DNA of 64,000 nt from Pseudomonas putida (lineage in GTDB: Bacteria; Pseudomonadota; Gammaproteobacteria; Pseudomonadales; Pseudomonadaceae): NCBI GenBank assembly GCA_029953615.1, contig CP124529.1:682001-746000 (forward strand), in the 5' to 3' direction. The notes under the pieces are model-generated. The model saw nothing but the letters and a program-made list of their open reading frames with translations. It had not been told where the DNA came from and searched no databases. Positions 50,650 through 57,987 of the stretch are shown in pieces. A program made the position numbers and the translations under genes. Each line of letters starts with the position of its first letter. Positions within the stretch are counted from its first letter, which is position 1.

Positions 50650-50810
50650 CTCGTCGGGCTGAAGAAGCACTTCCGGGGAGGCCGATCGCTCCTGAAGGCA
50701 GGTATTGCCCCTGACCTTGTATGTAGAGAGGCCCCCCGCCTCATTGCCCACTGCGAAGAGTATCGAGAAGCCGACAAGTCGGACTTCGCATTACAAGGTT
50801 GCAGCAGCAT
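50650..50810 (+). ncRNA. Predicted bridge RNA of the IS110-family element
   Basis: IS110-family elements encode a bridge RNA with a target-binding and a donor-binding loop. Here the target loop would be a stem (50675-50683 with 50730-50738, one mismatch) holding CGCTCCT (50687-50693, identical to the left target), a small hairpin GGCA/TGCC (50697-50709) and CCTTGTA (50715-50721, complement of the right target TACAAGG). The donor loop would hold AGAGTATC (50757-50764, identical to the element's right end), hairpin CCGAC/GTCGG (50771-50782) and TACAAG (50792-50797, complement of the core plus left end CTTGTA). Exact RNA ends are not known. Confidence 0.7.
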
Positions 50811-50870
50811 GAAGTTCGAGGTCGGGGAACCGGAGGCCATTGTTACCTAACTCGCTTGGGAGAGGAAGGA

Positions 50871-51866
50871 ATGAGTGTCTGGGTTGGCGTCGATATCGGC
50901 TCACGTACTTCGGTCGTTGGGGTGCGTAAAGATGGGCGTCCGGCCGGACAGTGGGATATCGCTCAAACCCCTGCAGGCCGTAAGGCTGCGGTGAAAAAGC
51001 TGCTGGCACTCAAACCCAAGTCGATCGTGATGGAGGCGACCGGAATCTATTACCTGGACTTGGCCCTTGAGCTACATGCGGCTGACCTCCCTGTATCCGT
51101 GATCAACCCCAAGAGCTTCCACAATTTCGCCAAACTGATGCTGGTGAACAGCAAGACCGATGCAATAGATGCTCAACTGCTGTCCGAGTACGGCGAGCGT
51201 ATGACACCGCGCTTGTGGACACCTCCAAGCCTTGTGCAGCTTGAACTGAGGGCTCTGGGGCGACACATCAATCGTTTGGTGGGGCATCGTACAAGGGCGA
51301 AGAACGAACTGCATGCATTGCAGGCGACCGCTACAACCGTGTCGATGCTGATCGAGGATCAGGAGGAAGCGATTGCTTCACTGGATAATCGAATTGAGCG
51401 CTTTCGTAAGGCGGGCCGCGAGCTGGTCGCCCAGTGTCCGACGCTTACTCGGCAGTACAAGCAGCTGCTCGCAGGGCCTGGGATGGGAGAAGTCTCTGCA
51501 CTTGCGGCATTGGCTGAACTGACCATCCTTCCTCAAATGCTCAAGTCCTCGCAGGTAGCTCGCCACGCGGGTCTCGATGTTCGACAGACCCAATCGGGAA
51601 CGAGCATTGATAAGCCCGGCAGACTCGGCAAAAGTGGGAATGCTTATCTACGGGCAGCCATGTACATGCCTGCCTTGACCGCAGTGCGCTGCGACCCTTA
51701 TGCGAAGGCTTTTTACGAGTCGTTGGTCAACAGGGGCAAGAAGAAAATGCAGGCTATCGCTGCTGTCATGCGCAAGTACCTGACAGGCATCTGGGCATGT
51801 ATGCGCGGGGATGAGCCATTTGATACGGCCAAGCTTTTCAGCTCTGAACACCTCAGAAAAGCTTGA
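50871..51866 (+). CDS. IS110-family transposase (DEDD/serine recombinase)
   Basis: A 331-aa bridge-RNA-type recombinase. The N-terminal RuvC-like domain has Asp8 (WVGVDIGSRT), Glu55 (VMEATGIY) and Asp97/Asp100 (NSKTDAIDAQLL), the DEDD set. A coiled-coil linker lies at about 155-195. The C-terminal Transposase_20 domain starts LLAGPGMGEVSALAALAEL and has the Ser-Gly pair QSG (Ser242) where the catalytic serine is expected, then GNAYLRAAMYMPAL. All key residues are intact, so the element may be active. ATG 50871 follows AGGAAGGA. Base composition is lower in GC than the flanking genes, as expected for a mobile gene. Confidence 0.93.
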   Translation: MSVWVGVDIGSRTSVVGVRKDGRPAGQWDIAQTPAGRKAAVKKLLALKPKSIVMEATGIYYLDLALELHAADLPVSVINPKSFHNFAKLMLVNSKTDAIDAQLLSEYGERMTPRLWTPPSLVQLELRALGRHINRLVGHRTRAKNELHALQATATTVSMLIEDQEEAIASLDNRIERFRKAGRELVAQCPTLTRQYKQLLAGPGMGEVSALAALAELTILPQMLKSSQVARHAGLDVRQTQSGTSIDKPGRLGKSGNAYLRAAMYMPALTAVRCDPYAKAFYESLVNRGKKKMQAIAAVMRKYLTGIWACMRGDEPFDTAKLFSSEHLRKA

Positions 51867-51883
51867 CCGCCAACAGAGTATCT

Positions 51884-51965
51884 ACAAGGTCCGCATAAAT
51901 TCCAGATTCACGCGGTCGTTGTAGGAGCGGCCTTGTGTCGCGATGGGCTGCAAGGCAGCCCCCAG
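51884..51965. repeat. Class B REP tail and inverted mate, right side of the IS
   Basis: ACAAGGTCCGC is the continuation of the split left REP. The mate GTAGGAGCGGCCTTGTGTCGCG to GGCAGCCCC lies at about 51920-51965. Confidence 0.85.
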
Positions 51966-51977
51966 GGCCCTCAAACC

Positions 51978-52775
51978 CTACGCCGGTTCGCGCACCGCCG
52001 CCGCTGCCTGCGCCTCCGCCAGCCGATAAAGCTCGATCGTGCCATCCCAATGCTCGATCAGCGCTGTGCACGACTCCACCCAATCCCCGCAATTGAGGTA
52101 CTCCACCTCCCCCACCTGGCGAATCTCGGCATGGTGGATATGCCCACACACCACCCCATGAAAACCGCGGCGGGTGCATTCGTGGGCAATCGCATCCTCG
52201 AAGTCGCTGATGAAGTTCACCGCGCCTTTGACCTTGTGCTTCAGGTACGCCGACAGGGACCAATAGCCGTATCCATAGCGGGCGCGCCAATGGTTGAGCC
52301 AGCGATTGAGCACCAGGGTGAACTCGTAGGCACGGTCACCCAGAAATGCCAGCCAGCGGTGGTAACGGGTAATCACATCGAACTGGTCGCCATGGATCAC
52401 CAGCAGGCGGCGGCCATCGGCGGTCAGGTGCTCGGCCTCGTCCACCAACTGGATGTTGCCAAGGATCAGCCTGGAATAACGGCGCAGGAATTCGTCATGG
52501 TTGCCGGTCACGTAGATCACCTCGGTGCCCCGCTTGCTCATGGTCAGCAACCGGCGGATCACGTTGGTATGGGCTTGCGGCCAGTAGATGCCACCGCGCA
52601 GCTTCCAGCCATCGATGATATCGCCCACCAGGTAGATGCGGTCGGCCTGGTAACCCTTGAGGAACTGCGACAGGTGTTCGGCCTGGCAGTCGCGGGTACC
52701 CAGATGCACATCGGAGATCCACAGGGTACGCACGCGTTGCTTGCGCGAGGGACGGGACAGTTCGGCATGGGTCAT
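51978..52775 (-). CDS. Calcineurin-like metallophosphoesterase (UDP-2,3-diacylglucosamine hydrolase family)
   Basis: A 265-aa cytoplasmic phosphoesterase with all metal-site motifs: ISDVHLGTRDC, VGDIIDGWKL, TGNHDEFLRRYS, VIHGDQFD and GHIHHAEIR. It resembles the LpxH-like YbbF/DUF group that cleaves UDP-diacylglucosamine or related lipids, but true LpxH is expected elsewhere, so substrate assignment is uncertain. ATG 52775 (MTHAELSRPSRKQRVRTLW) is used. Divergent from the AraC gene at 52.9 kb. Confidence 0.88.
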   Translation of the reverse strand: MTHAELSRPSRKQRVRTLWISDVHLGTRDCQAEHLSQFLKGYQADRIYLVGDIIDGWKLRGGIYWPQAHTNVIRRLLTMSKRGTEVIYVTGNHDEFLRRYSRLILGNIQLVDEAEHLTADGRRLLVIHGDQFDVITRYHRWLAFLGDRAYEFTLVLNRWLNHWRARYGYGYWSLSAYLKHKVKGAVNFISDFEDAIAHECTRRGFHGVVCGHIHHAEIRQVGEVEYLNCGDWVESCTALIEHWDGTIELYRLAEAQAAAAVREPA

Positions 52776-52906
52776 GGGCAGGCTCCGGCGCAGTTTGCTG
52801 GAGCCTGGCAGGCGCGGATGACAGCGCGGTGGCAAAACCGTTACGAGTGATGGGTTGCAGGGAATCAGGCACAATGCGCTTCTGCCCTGCGAGGACGACG
52901 CTACCC

Positions 52907-53680
52907 ATGACCGCCGGCCCGATCCTCTCGCTGCGCCACTACCGCGACAGCCTGATCGCACACAGCCACGAACACCCGCAACTGGTGTTCGGCCTGCGCG
53001 GCCGCCTGGATTTCGAGGTGCAGGGGCATGGCGCCGGGATCGATCGACAGGGGTTGATCGTGGTACCGGCGGGCGCCCATCACACCTGCGCCAGCGATGG
53101 CGGTAGCGATTGCCTGGTGCTGGATGTACCAGGAGACCTCTGGTTGCGCGAGCAACTGGGCGAACATGCCGATGCCAGCCGCCGTTTGCTCGACCGCCCC
53201 GGCCCCCTGGGCCTGGATGAGCGCCAGCAGCAGCTGGTGGACTGGCTGGCGGCCAGCCCCATGCATGACCCATTGATTGCCCGGCAAGGGGCAGCGCTGC
53301 TGCTGGCCAGCCTCAACCCCACGGCGGCCGCCAGCGTCAGCGCCAGCCAGCGCCTGCCCTATGCTGCCTTCGATGCGCATATCGAGCAGCATGCCGCCTA
53401 TCCGCTGCAAGTGGCTGACCTGGCGCGCATCGCCGGGTTGTCCAGTGCCCGCCTGCATGCGCGCTTTACTGCGGAGTGCGGGATGACGCCGATGGACTAC
53501 ATTCGCCAGCGGCGCTTGCTCAAGGCGCGGCGCCTGGTGGTGCAGACCTTGCTACCGATGGGCGAGATTGCGGCGCAGGTGGGGTACAGCTCGCAGAGTG
53601 CGTTTTCGGCGGCGATGTTGCGGGCGTTCGGGTGTACGCCGCTTGCGTTGCGACGAGAGTCTGGCGACAAGGCACATTAG
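52907..53680 (+). CDS. AraC-family regulator with cupin sensor domain
   Basis: A 257-aa regulator. The N-terminal part is a small cupin (AHSHEHPQLVFGLRGRLDFEVQG; LIVVPAGAHHTCAS), and the C-terminal 100 residues are the AraC DNA-binding domain (LQVADLARIAGLSSARLHARFTAECGMTPMDYI; MGEIAAQVGYSSQSAFSAAML). ATG 52907 (MTAGPILSLRHYRDS) is chosen from the cupin start. It precedes an EamA exporter gene in the same direction, which may be its target; a REP pair lies between. Confidence 0.88.
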   Translation: MTAGPILSLRHYRDSLIAHSHEHPQLVFGLRGRLDFEVQGHGAGIDRQGLIVVPAGAHHTCASDGGSDCLVLDVPGDLWLREQLGEHADASRRLLDRPGPLGLDERQQQLVDWLAASPMHDPLIARQGAALLLASLNPTAAASVSASQRLPYAAFDAHIEQHAAYPLQVADLARIAGLSSARLHARFTAECGMTPMDYIRQRRLLKARRLVVQTLLPMGEIAAQVGYSSQSAFSAAMLRAFGCTPLALRRESGDKAH

Positions 53681-53724
53681 TCTGGCGACAGAATGCATTC
53701 TCCCGAGCCTATACACTGAGCCTG

Positions 53725-53825
53725 TACCGGCCCTTTCGCGGGCGCGCCCGCTCCCACAGGTGTTGCACCGTTTTCAACACCTGTGCAGTACCTGTGGGAG
53801 CGGGCATGCCCGCGAAGAGGCCGGC
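53725..53825. repeat. REP pair, class A
   Basis: Inverted copies (CCTTTCGCGGGCGCGCCCGCTCCCACAGG and mate) lie between the AraC and EamA genes, which run in the same direction. Confidence 0.85.
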
Positions 53826-53858
53826 ACAGCCAGTAGAGATCTTGAGCAAGGACCCCCC

Positions 53859-54749
53859 ATGAACCACCGCACTGCCCTCGGCGCCCTGCACATTGGCGCG
53901 CTGTTCTTCGGCCTCACCGGCGTCTTCGGCAAACTGGCCGCCAGTGCCAGCCCGGTGATCATCGTCTTCGGCCGCGCCGCCTTCGCCGTGCTCGCCCTGG
54001 CCCTGTTCGCCAGCCTGGCCGGGCCGGGCTGGCAACGGCTGAGCGGTCAGGACGCCCGCCGTCTGCTGCTCGGCGGCGTGCTGCTGGCCGGCCACTGGGT
54101 CAGCTTCTTCATTGCGGTAAAGGTCGCCGGCGTGGCCATCGCCACCCTCGGCTTCGCCAGCTTCCCGGCCTTTACCGTGATCCTCGAAGGCCTGCTGTTC
54201 CGCGAACGCATCCGCCGCAACGAGGCTTTGCTGGTATTGCTGGTCAGTATCGGCCTGGTCCTGGTCACGCCGGCCTTCGACCTGGCCAGTGAAGCCACCG
54301 GTGGCCTGCTGTGGTCATTGCTGTCGGGGTTGCTGTTCTCCCTGCTGTCACTCACCAACCGCGCCGGCTCCGGGCGCCTGCCCGCAGTGCAGGCGGCGCT
54401 GTGGCAGAACCTGGTGGTGGGGCTGTGCCTGCTGCCGTTCGCGGCACCGGGCCTGGCTGGCGTAGCCACCATGGACTGGCTGTGGATCGCCCTGCTCGGC
54501 ATCTTCTGCACCGGCGTGGCACACAGCCTGTTCGTCGCCAGCCTGTCGGTGATCAAGGCGCGCACCGCCGCCGTGGTATTCGGCATGGAGCCGGTCTACG
54601 GCATCGCCGTGGCCTGGGCGGTGTTCGCCGAAACCCCGACCCTGCGCATGCTGCTGGGGGGCGCACTGATCATTTTCGCCATCGTGCTGTCCAGCCGCCT
54701 GGCCGCCGAGCAACCGCCCAGGCAGCGGCCACTGGCCGAGGGCGCCTGA
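53859..54749 (+). CDS. EamA/DMT-family transporter
   Basis: A 296-aa inner-membrane protein with ten predicted helices in two EamA repeats (GALFFGLTGVFGKLAASASPVII...; GLLWSLLSGLLFSLLSLTNRAGS...). Members export amino acids, purines or other metabolites. The conserved EPVYGIAVAWAVFAETP ends the second repeat. ATG 53859 is used. The substrate cannot be inferred. Convergent with the SelW-like gene, with one base between stops. Confidence 0.9.
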   Translation: MNHRTALGALHIGALFFGLTGVFGKLAASASPVIIVFGRAAFAVLALALFASLAGPGWQRLSGQDARRLLLGGVLLAGHWVSFFIAVKVAGVAIATLGFASFPAFTVILEGLLFRERIRRNEALLVLLVSIGLVLVTPAFDLASEATGGLLWSLLSGLLFSLLSLTNRAGSGRLPAVQAALWQNLVVGLCLLPFAAPGLAGVATMDWLWIALLGIFCTGVAHSLFVASLSVIKARTAAVVFGMEPVYGIAVAWAVFAETPTLRMLLGGALIIFAIVLSSRLAAEQPPRQRPLAEGA

Positions 54750-54750
54750 T

Positions 54751-55032
54751 TCAGCGGTCGTTGTGGCCAAGGTCACGCTGTGGGTCGATCTGGTCGCGTA
54801 CCCGCTGCTTCAGCACCTTGGCCTCGGGGAAACCACCGTCGGCCTTGCGTTCCCAAATCTGCACGCCATCGCAGGTGATGCGGAAGATACCGCCGGTGCC
54901 AGGCTCCAGCGCCACTCGGCCAAGGTCGTCGGTGAAGGTGCTGAGCAGTTCCTGGGCCAGCCAGGCGGCACGCAGCAGCCATTGGCACTGGGTGCAGTAC
55001 GTGATGACGATTTCCGGTTTGCTGTCGGCCAT
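54751..55032 (-). CDS. SelT/SelW/SelH (Rdx)-family selenoprotein-like protein
   Basis: A 93-aa thioredoxin-like protein with the redox motif CTQC near the N terminus (EIVITYCTQCQWLLRAAWLAQELL) in the Cys-Cys form, not selenocysteine. The family pattern GTGGIFRITCDGVQIWERKADGGFPEAKVLKQRVRD is intact. Function in bacteria is not established; a glutathione-linked redox role is inferred. It is divergent from the plpD-type gene by 67 bases. Confidence 0.92.
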   Translation of the reverse strand: MADSKPEIVITYCTQCQWLLRAAWLAQELLSTFTDDLGRVALEPGTGGIFRITCDGVQIWERKADGGFPEAKVLKQRVRDQIDPQRDLGHNDR

Positions 55033-55099
55033 GGTGAGGCATCTCCAGGTGAGGGGCCGCTTATACTAGCGGTCTTTAGCCCACGGTTTGAGACTCACG

Positions 55100-57286
55100 A
55101 TGCGCCGTTTGCTGTTCTGTTTGCTGTTCACCCTCACCGCCCTCACGGCATTCGCCGCCGAACCGGCCAGGCCCAAGGTTGGCCTGGTGCTGTCTGGCGG
55201 CGCGGCCCGCGGCCTGGCCCACATCGGTGTGCTCAAGGCCCTGGAGGAACAGGGTGTGCGCATCGACGCGATCGCCGGCACCAGCATGGGCGCGGTGGTC
55301 GGCGGCCTGTATGCCTCGGGCTATAGTGTCGAAGAGCTGGAAAAGCTCGCCACCACCCTCGACTGGCAACAGGCGCTGTCCGATGCCCCGCCGCGCAAGG
55401 ACGTACCGTTCCGGCGCAAGCAGGATGACCGCGATTTCCTGGTCAAGCAGAAGCTCAGCTTTCGCGACGACGGCAGCCTGGGCCTGCCGCTGGGGGTAAT
55501 CCAGGGCCAGAACCTGGCACTGCTGCTGGAAAGCAAGCTGGCGCATACCGCCGACACCCGTGACTTCGACAAGCTGCCGATCCCCTTCCGCGCAGTGGCC
55601 ACCGACATTGCCAGTGGCGAAAAGGTGGTGTTCCGCCGTGGCCACCTGCCTCAGGTGATCCGCGCCAGCATGTCGATCCCGGCGGTGTTCGCCCCGGTCG
55701 AGCTGGACGGCCGGCTGCTGGTGGACGGCGGCATGGTCGACAACATCCCGGTGGACGTCGCCCGCGAAATGGGGGTGGACCTTGCCATCGTGGTCGACAT
55801 CGGCACCCCGCTGCGTGACCGCAAGCAGCTGGCCACGGTGGTTGACGTGCTCAACCAGTCGATCACCCTGATGACCCGGCGCAATTCGGAAGAACAACTG
55901 GCCAGCCTGCACCGAGACGACATCCTCATCCAGCCACCGCTGAGCGCCTTCGGCGTCACCGATTTTGGCCGCGCCCGGGAAATGATCGATGCCGGCTACC
56001 GCGCCACCCGCCTGCTCGACCCGCGCCTGGTCGCCCTGCGCAGGTCTGAAGGCGACAGCAGCCTGGCCGTGGCCCGCTCGCCGCGCCAGCGCACACCGGT
56101 AATCACCGCAATCAGGATCGAGAACGACTCCAAGGTCAGCGACGAGGTCATCCGCTCGTATATCCGTCAGCCGATCGATGCCCCGCTGGAGCTCGGCCGC
56201 CTGCAGACCGATATGGGCACGCTGTATGGCCTGGACTATTTCGACCGGGTGCAGTACCGCGTGGTGCACAAGGGTGACGACAACACCCTTGTGATCAACG
56301 CCCGGGGCCGTCGTGGCGGCACCGACTACCTGCGCCTGGGCCTGAACCTGTCGGACGACCTGCGCGGCGACAGCGCCTTCAACCTGGGCGCCAGCTACAG
56401 AGTCAACGGCATCAACAGCCTCGGCGCCGAATGGCTGACCCGTGGCCAGATCGGCGACCAGCAGGAGTTGTACAGCGAGTTCTACCAGCCGCTGGACGTA
56501 GGTTCGCGTTATTTCATCGCGCCGTACCTGGCCTTCGGCTCACAGAACATCGAAGCCACCCTGGACAACGACCCGGTGGCAGAGTACCGCCTGGAGCGTT
56601 ACGGCTTTGGCCTGAACGTGGGGCGGCAGATCGGCACCAACGGTGAAGTGCGCCTGGGCGTGGGCAAGGCCTGGGGCGAGGCCGAGGTGCGCATCGGCGC
56701 CCAGGACCTGCCCAAGGTCAGTTTCAATGAAGGTTTCTACGAGCTGAAGTACTCGTTCGACACGCTCGACAACGTGTACTTCCCGCACCGCGGCGAAGAT
56801 ATCGGCCTGACCTTGCGCAAGTATGACCAGTCGCTGGATTCTGACCAGGATTACCGGCAGTGGATGTTCAACCTGGACAAGGCCATCAGCAGCGGGCCGA
56901 ACACCTTCGTGCTGGGCGGGCGCTACGGGCGCACGCTGGACGATACCGAAGTGGTGACGTCGAGCTTCGTCATGGGCGGCGCGCGGGAGCTGTCAGGCTT
57001 CCGCCAGGACTCGGTGTCGGGGCAGAACGTGAGCCTGATGCGCATGGTCTACTACCGCCGCCTGACGCCACGGGCCTACGTGCCGCTGGACTTCCCGCTG
57101 TACATCGGCGGGTCGCTGGAGCGTGGGCGGGCGTGGAACAACGACAACGAGTTCGACAGTGGCTACATCAATGCGGCGAGCATCTTCCTGGGGCTGGAGA
57201 CGCCGCTGGGGCCGTTGAACCTGAGCTACGGGGCGAACAGTGCGCATGAGCAGGCGGTGTACCTGAACCTGGGGCATACCTTCTGA
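55100..57286 (+). CDS. plpD: Patatin-like phospholipase, type Vd autotransporter
   Basis: A 728-aa secreted phospholipase A1 fused to its own outer-membrane translocator. The signal peptide is MRRLLFCLLFTLTALTAFAAEP. The patatin domain has the oxyanion-hole LSGGAARGLAHIG, nucleophile Ser62 in GTSMG, and catalytic Asp in VDGGMVDNIPVDVAREMG (near residue 210). A POTRA domain follows (about 325-400, VITAIRIENDSKVSDEVIRSYI), and a 16-strand BamA-type barrel ends LGHTF with the terminal Phe. Length equals P. aeruginosa PlpD (728). ATG 55100 is used. Confidence 0.94.
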   Translation: MRRLLFCLLFTLTALTAFAAEPARPKVGLVLSGGAARGLAHIGVLKALEEQGVRIDAIAGTSMGAVVGGLYASGYSVEELEKLATTLDWQQALSDAPPRKDVPFRRKQDDRDFLVKQKLSFRDDGSLGLPLGVIQGQNLALLLESKLAHTADTRDFDKLPIPFRAVATDIASGEKVVFRRGHLPQVIRASMSIPAVFAPVELDGRLLVDGGMVDNIPVDVAREMGVDLAIVVDIGTPLRDRKQLATVVDVLNQSITLMTRRNSEEQLASLHRDDILIQPPLSAFGVTDFGRAREMIDAGYRATRLLDPRLVALRRSEGDSSLAVARSPRQRTPVITAIRIENDSKVSDEVIRSYIRQPIDAPLELGRLQTDMGTLYGLDYFDRVQYRVVHKGDDNTLVINARGRRGGTDYLRLGLNLSDDLRGDSAFNLGASYRVNGINSLGAEWLTRGQIGDQQELYSEFYQPLDVGSRYFIAPYLAFGSQNIEATLDNDPVAEYRLERYGFGLNVGRQIGTNGEVRLGVGKAWGEAEVRIGAQDLPKVSFNEGFYELKYSFDTLDNVYFPHRGEDIGLTLRKYDQSLDSDQDYRQWMFNLDKAISSGPNTFVLGGRYGRTLDDTEVVTSSFVMGGARELSGFRQDSVSGQNVSLMRMVYYRRLTPRAYVPLDFPLYIGGSLERGRAWNNDNEFDSGYINAASIFLGLETPLGPLNLSYGANSAHEQAVYLNLGHTF

Positions 57287-57289
57287 ATA

Positions 57290-57393
57290 TTGGGGCCGCC
57301 TTGCGGCCCTTCGCGGGCACGCCCGCTCCCTCAGAGTGCAGCGATACACCTGTGGGAGCGGGCATGCCCGCGAAGGGCTGCAAGGCAGCCCCA
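57290..57393. repeat. REP pair, class A with GGGCCGC outer arms
   Basis: Inverted copies lie between convergent plpD and the MarR gene, with outer GGGGCCGCC / GGCAGCCCC arms. Confidence 0.85.
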
Positions 57394-57401
57394 ATGGCCC
57401 C

Positions 57402-57839
57402 TCAGGATTTCTCGAGGTTGGCCAGGATCCTGGCATGCACCCGCATGCACACCTGCAGGTCCGCCTCGTCCACCCCGGTGAACAGCTCCACCCGCAGTTG
57501 ATTGGCAATGGTCTCGATCTGGTCGATCAGCGGCTTGGCCGGAGGGCACAGCACGATCTTCTTCGCCCGCCGGTCCTCCAGCACCGCCTGCCGGCGCACC
57601 AGCCCCTGCCCTTCAAGGCTATCAAGCAGGCGCGCAAGGGTCGGGCCTTCAACACCCACGCTCTGGGCCAGCTCACGCTGGGTCGGGGCCTCTTCGAAAC
57701 GGGCCAGGTGCAGCAACACCAGCCAGCGCGCCTGGGACAGGTTGAGCCCGGCCAGGCGCCGGTCCAGCTCGGCACGCCACCCCCGGGACATCTGGGCCAG
57801 CTGCATGCCGAAGCGGTGTTGGTTGTCGGTCAGGGGCAT
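57402..57839 (-). CDS. MarR/SlyA-family transcriptional regulator
   Basis: A 145-aa winged-helix dimer. The HTH is LNLSQARWLVLLHLARFEEAPTQRELAQSVGVEGPTLARLLDSLEGQGLVRRQ, and the wing is AVLEDRRAKKIVL (quoted in parts under the length limit: recognition helix EGPTLARLLDSLEGQGL). It resembles SlyA-type regulators that respond to small phenolic ligands. ATG 57839 (MPLTDNQHRFGMQL) is preferred over a TTG two codons upstream. The regulon is not evident from the neighbours. Confidence 0.88.
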   Translation of the reverse strand: MPLTDNQHRFGMQLAQMSRGWRAELDRRLAGLNLSQARWLVLLHLARFEEAPTQRELAQSVGVEGPTLARLLDSLEGQGLVRRQAVLEDRRAKKIVLCPPAKPLIDQIETIANQLRVELFTGVDEADLQVCMRVHARILANLEKS

Positions 57840-57987
57840 AAGCAACTCATTGAACAGATCTAATTATTAGGCAGCTAACCATGGCCCGTCCCACGAGGCA
57901 AGGCTCGGGCACCCTGGAATGTTCGATAATCGTGAAAAAACATGACGAAGGTCAGCAGATGGCAGGTCTGGGCGATCCTGTCGCCAC

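Larger units (their letters stand above)
50615..51883 (+). mobile_element. IS110-family insertion sequence inserted in a class B REP
   Basis: The left flank ends GCTCCT and the right flank resumes ACAAGGTCCGC. Joining them at a shared CT (50613-50614 and 51882-51883) rebuilds a REP tail CTCCTACAAGG like that at 6571-6581, so the insertion is precise with no target duplication apart from the CT core and no terminal inverted repeats. The element is 1269 bases: a 256-base 5' non-coding part, one 331-codon recombinase gene and a 17-base 3' tail. The long left end and very short right end fit the IS110 subgroup, not IS1111. REP insertion specificity is known for ISPpu10 in P. putida and IS621 in E. 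coli; whether this is the same element cannot be told here. Confidence 0.88.

Noticed and set aside
50584..50850. Open frame of 88 codons covering the left REP and the IS 5' region
   Set aside because: It starts inside the REP, crosses the element boundary and overlaps the predicted bridge RNA, with no ribosome-binding site or protein-like composition.
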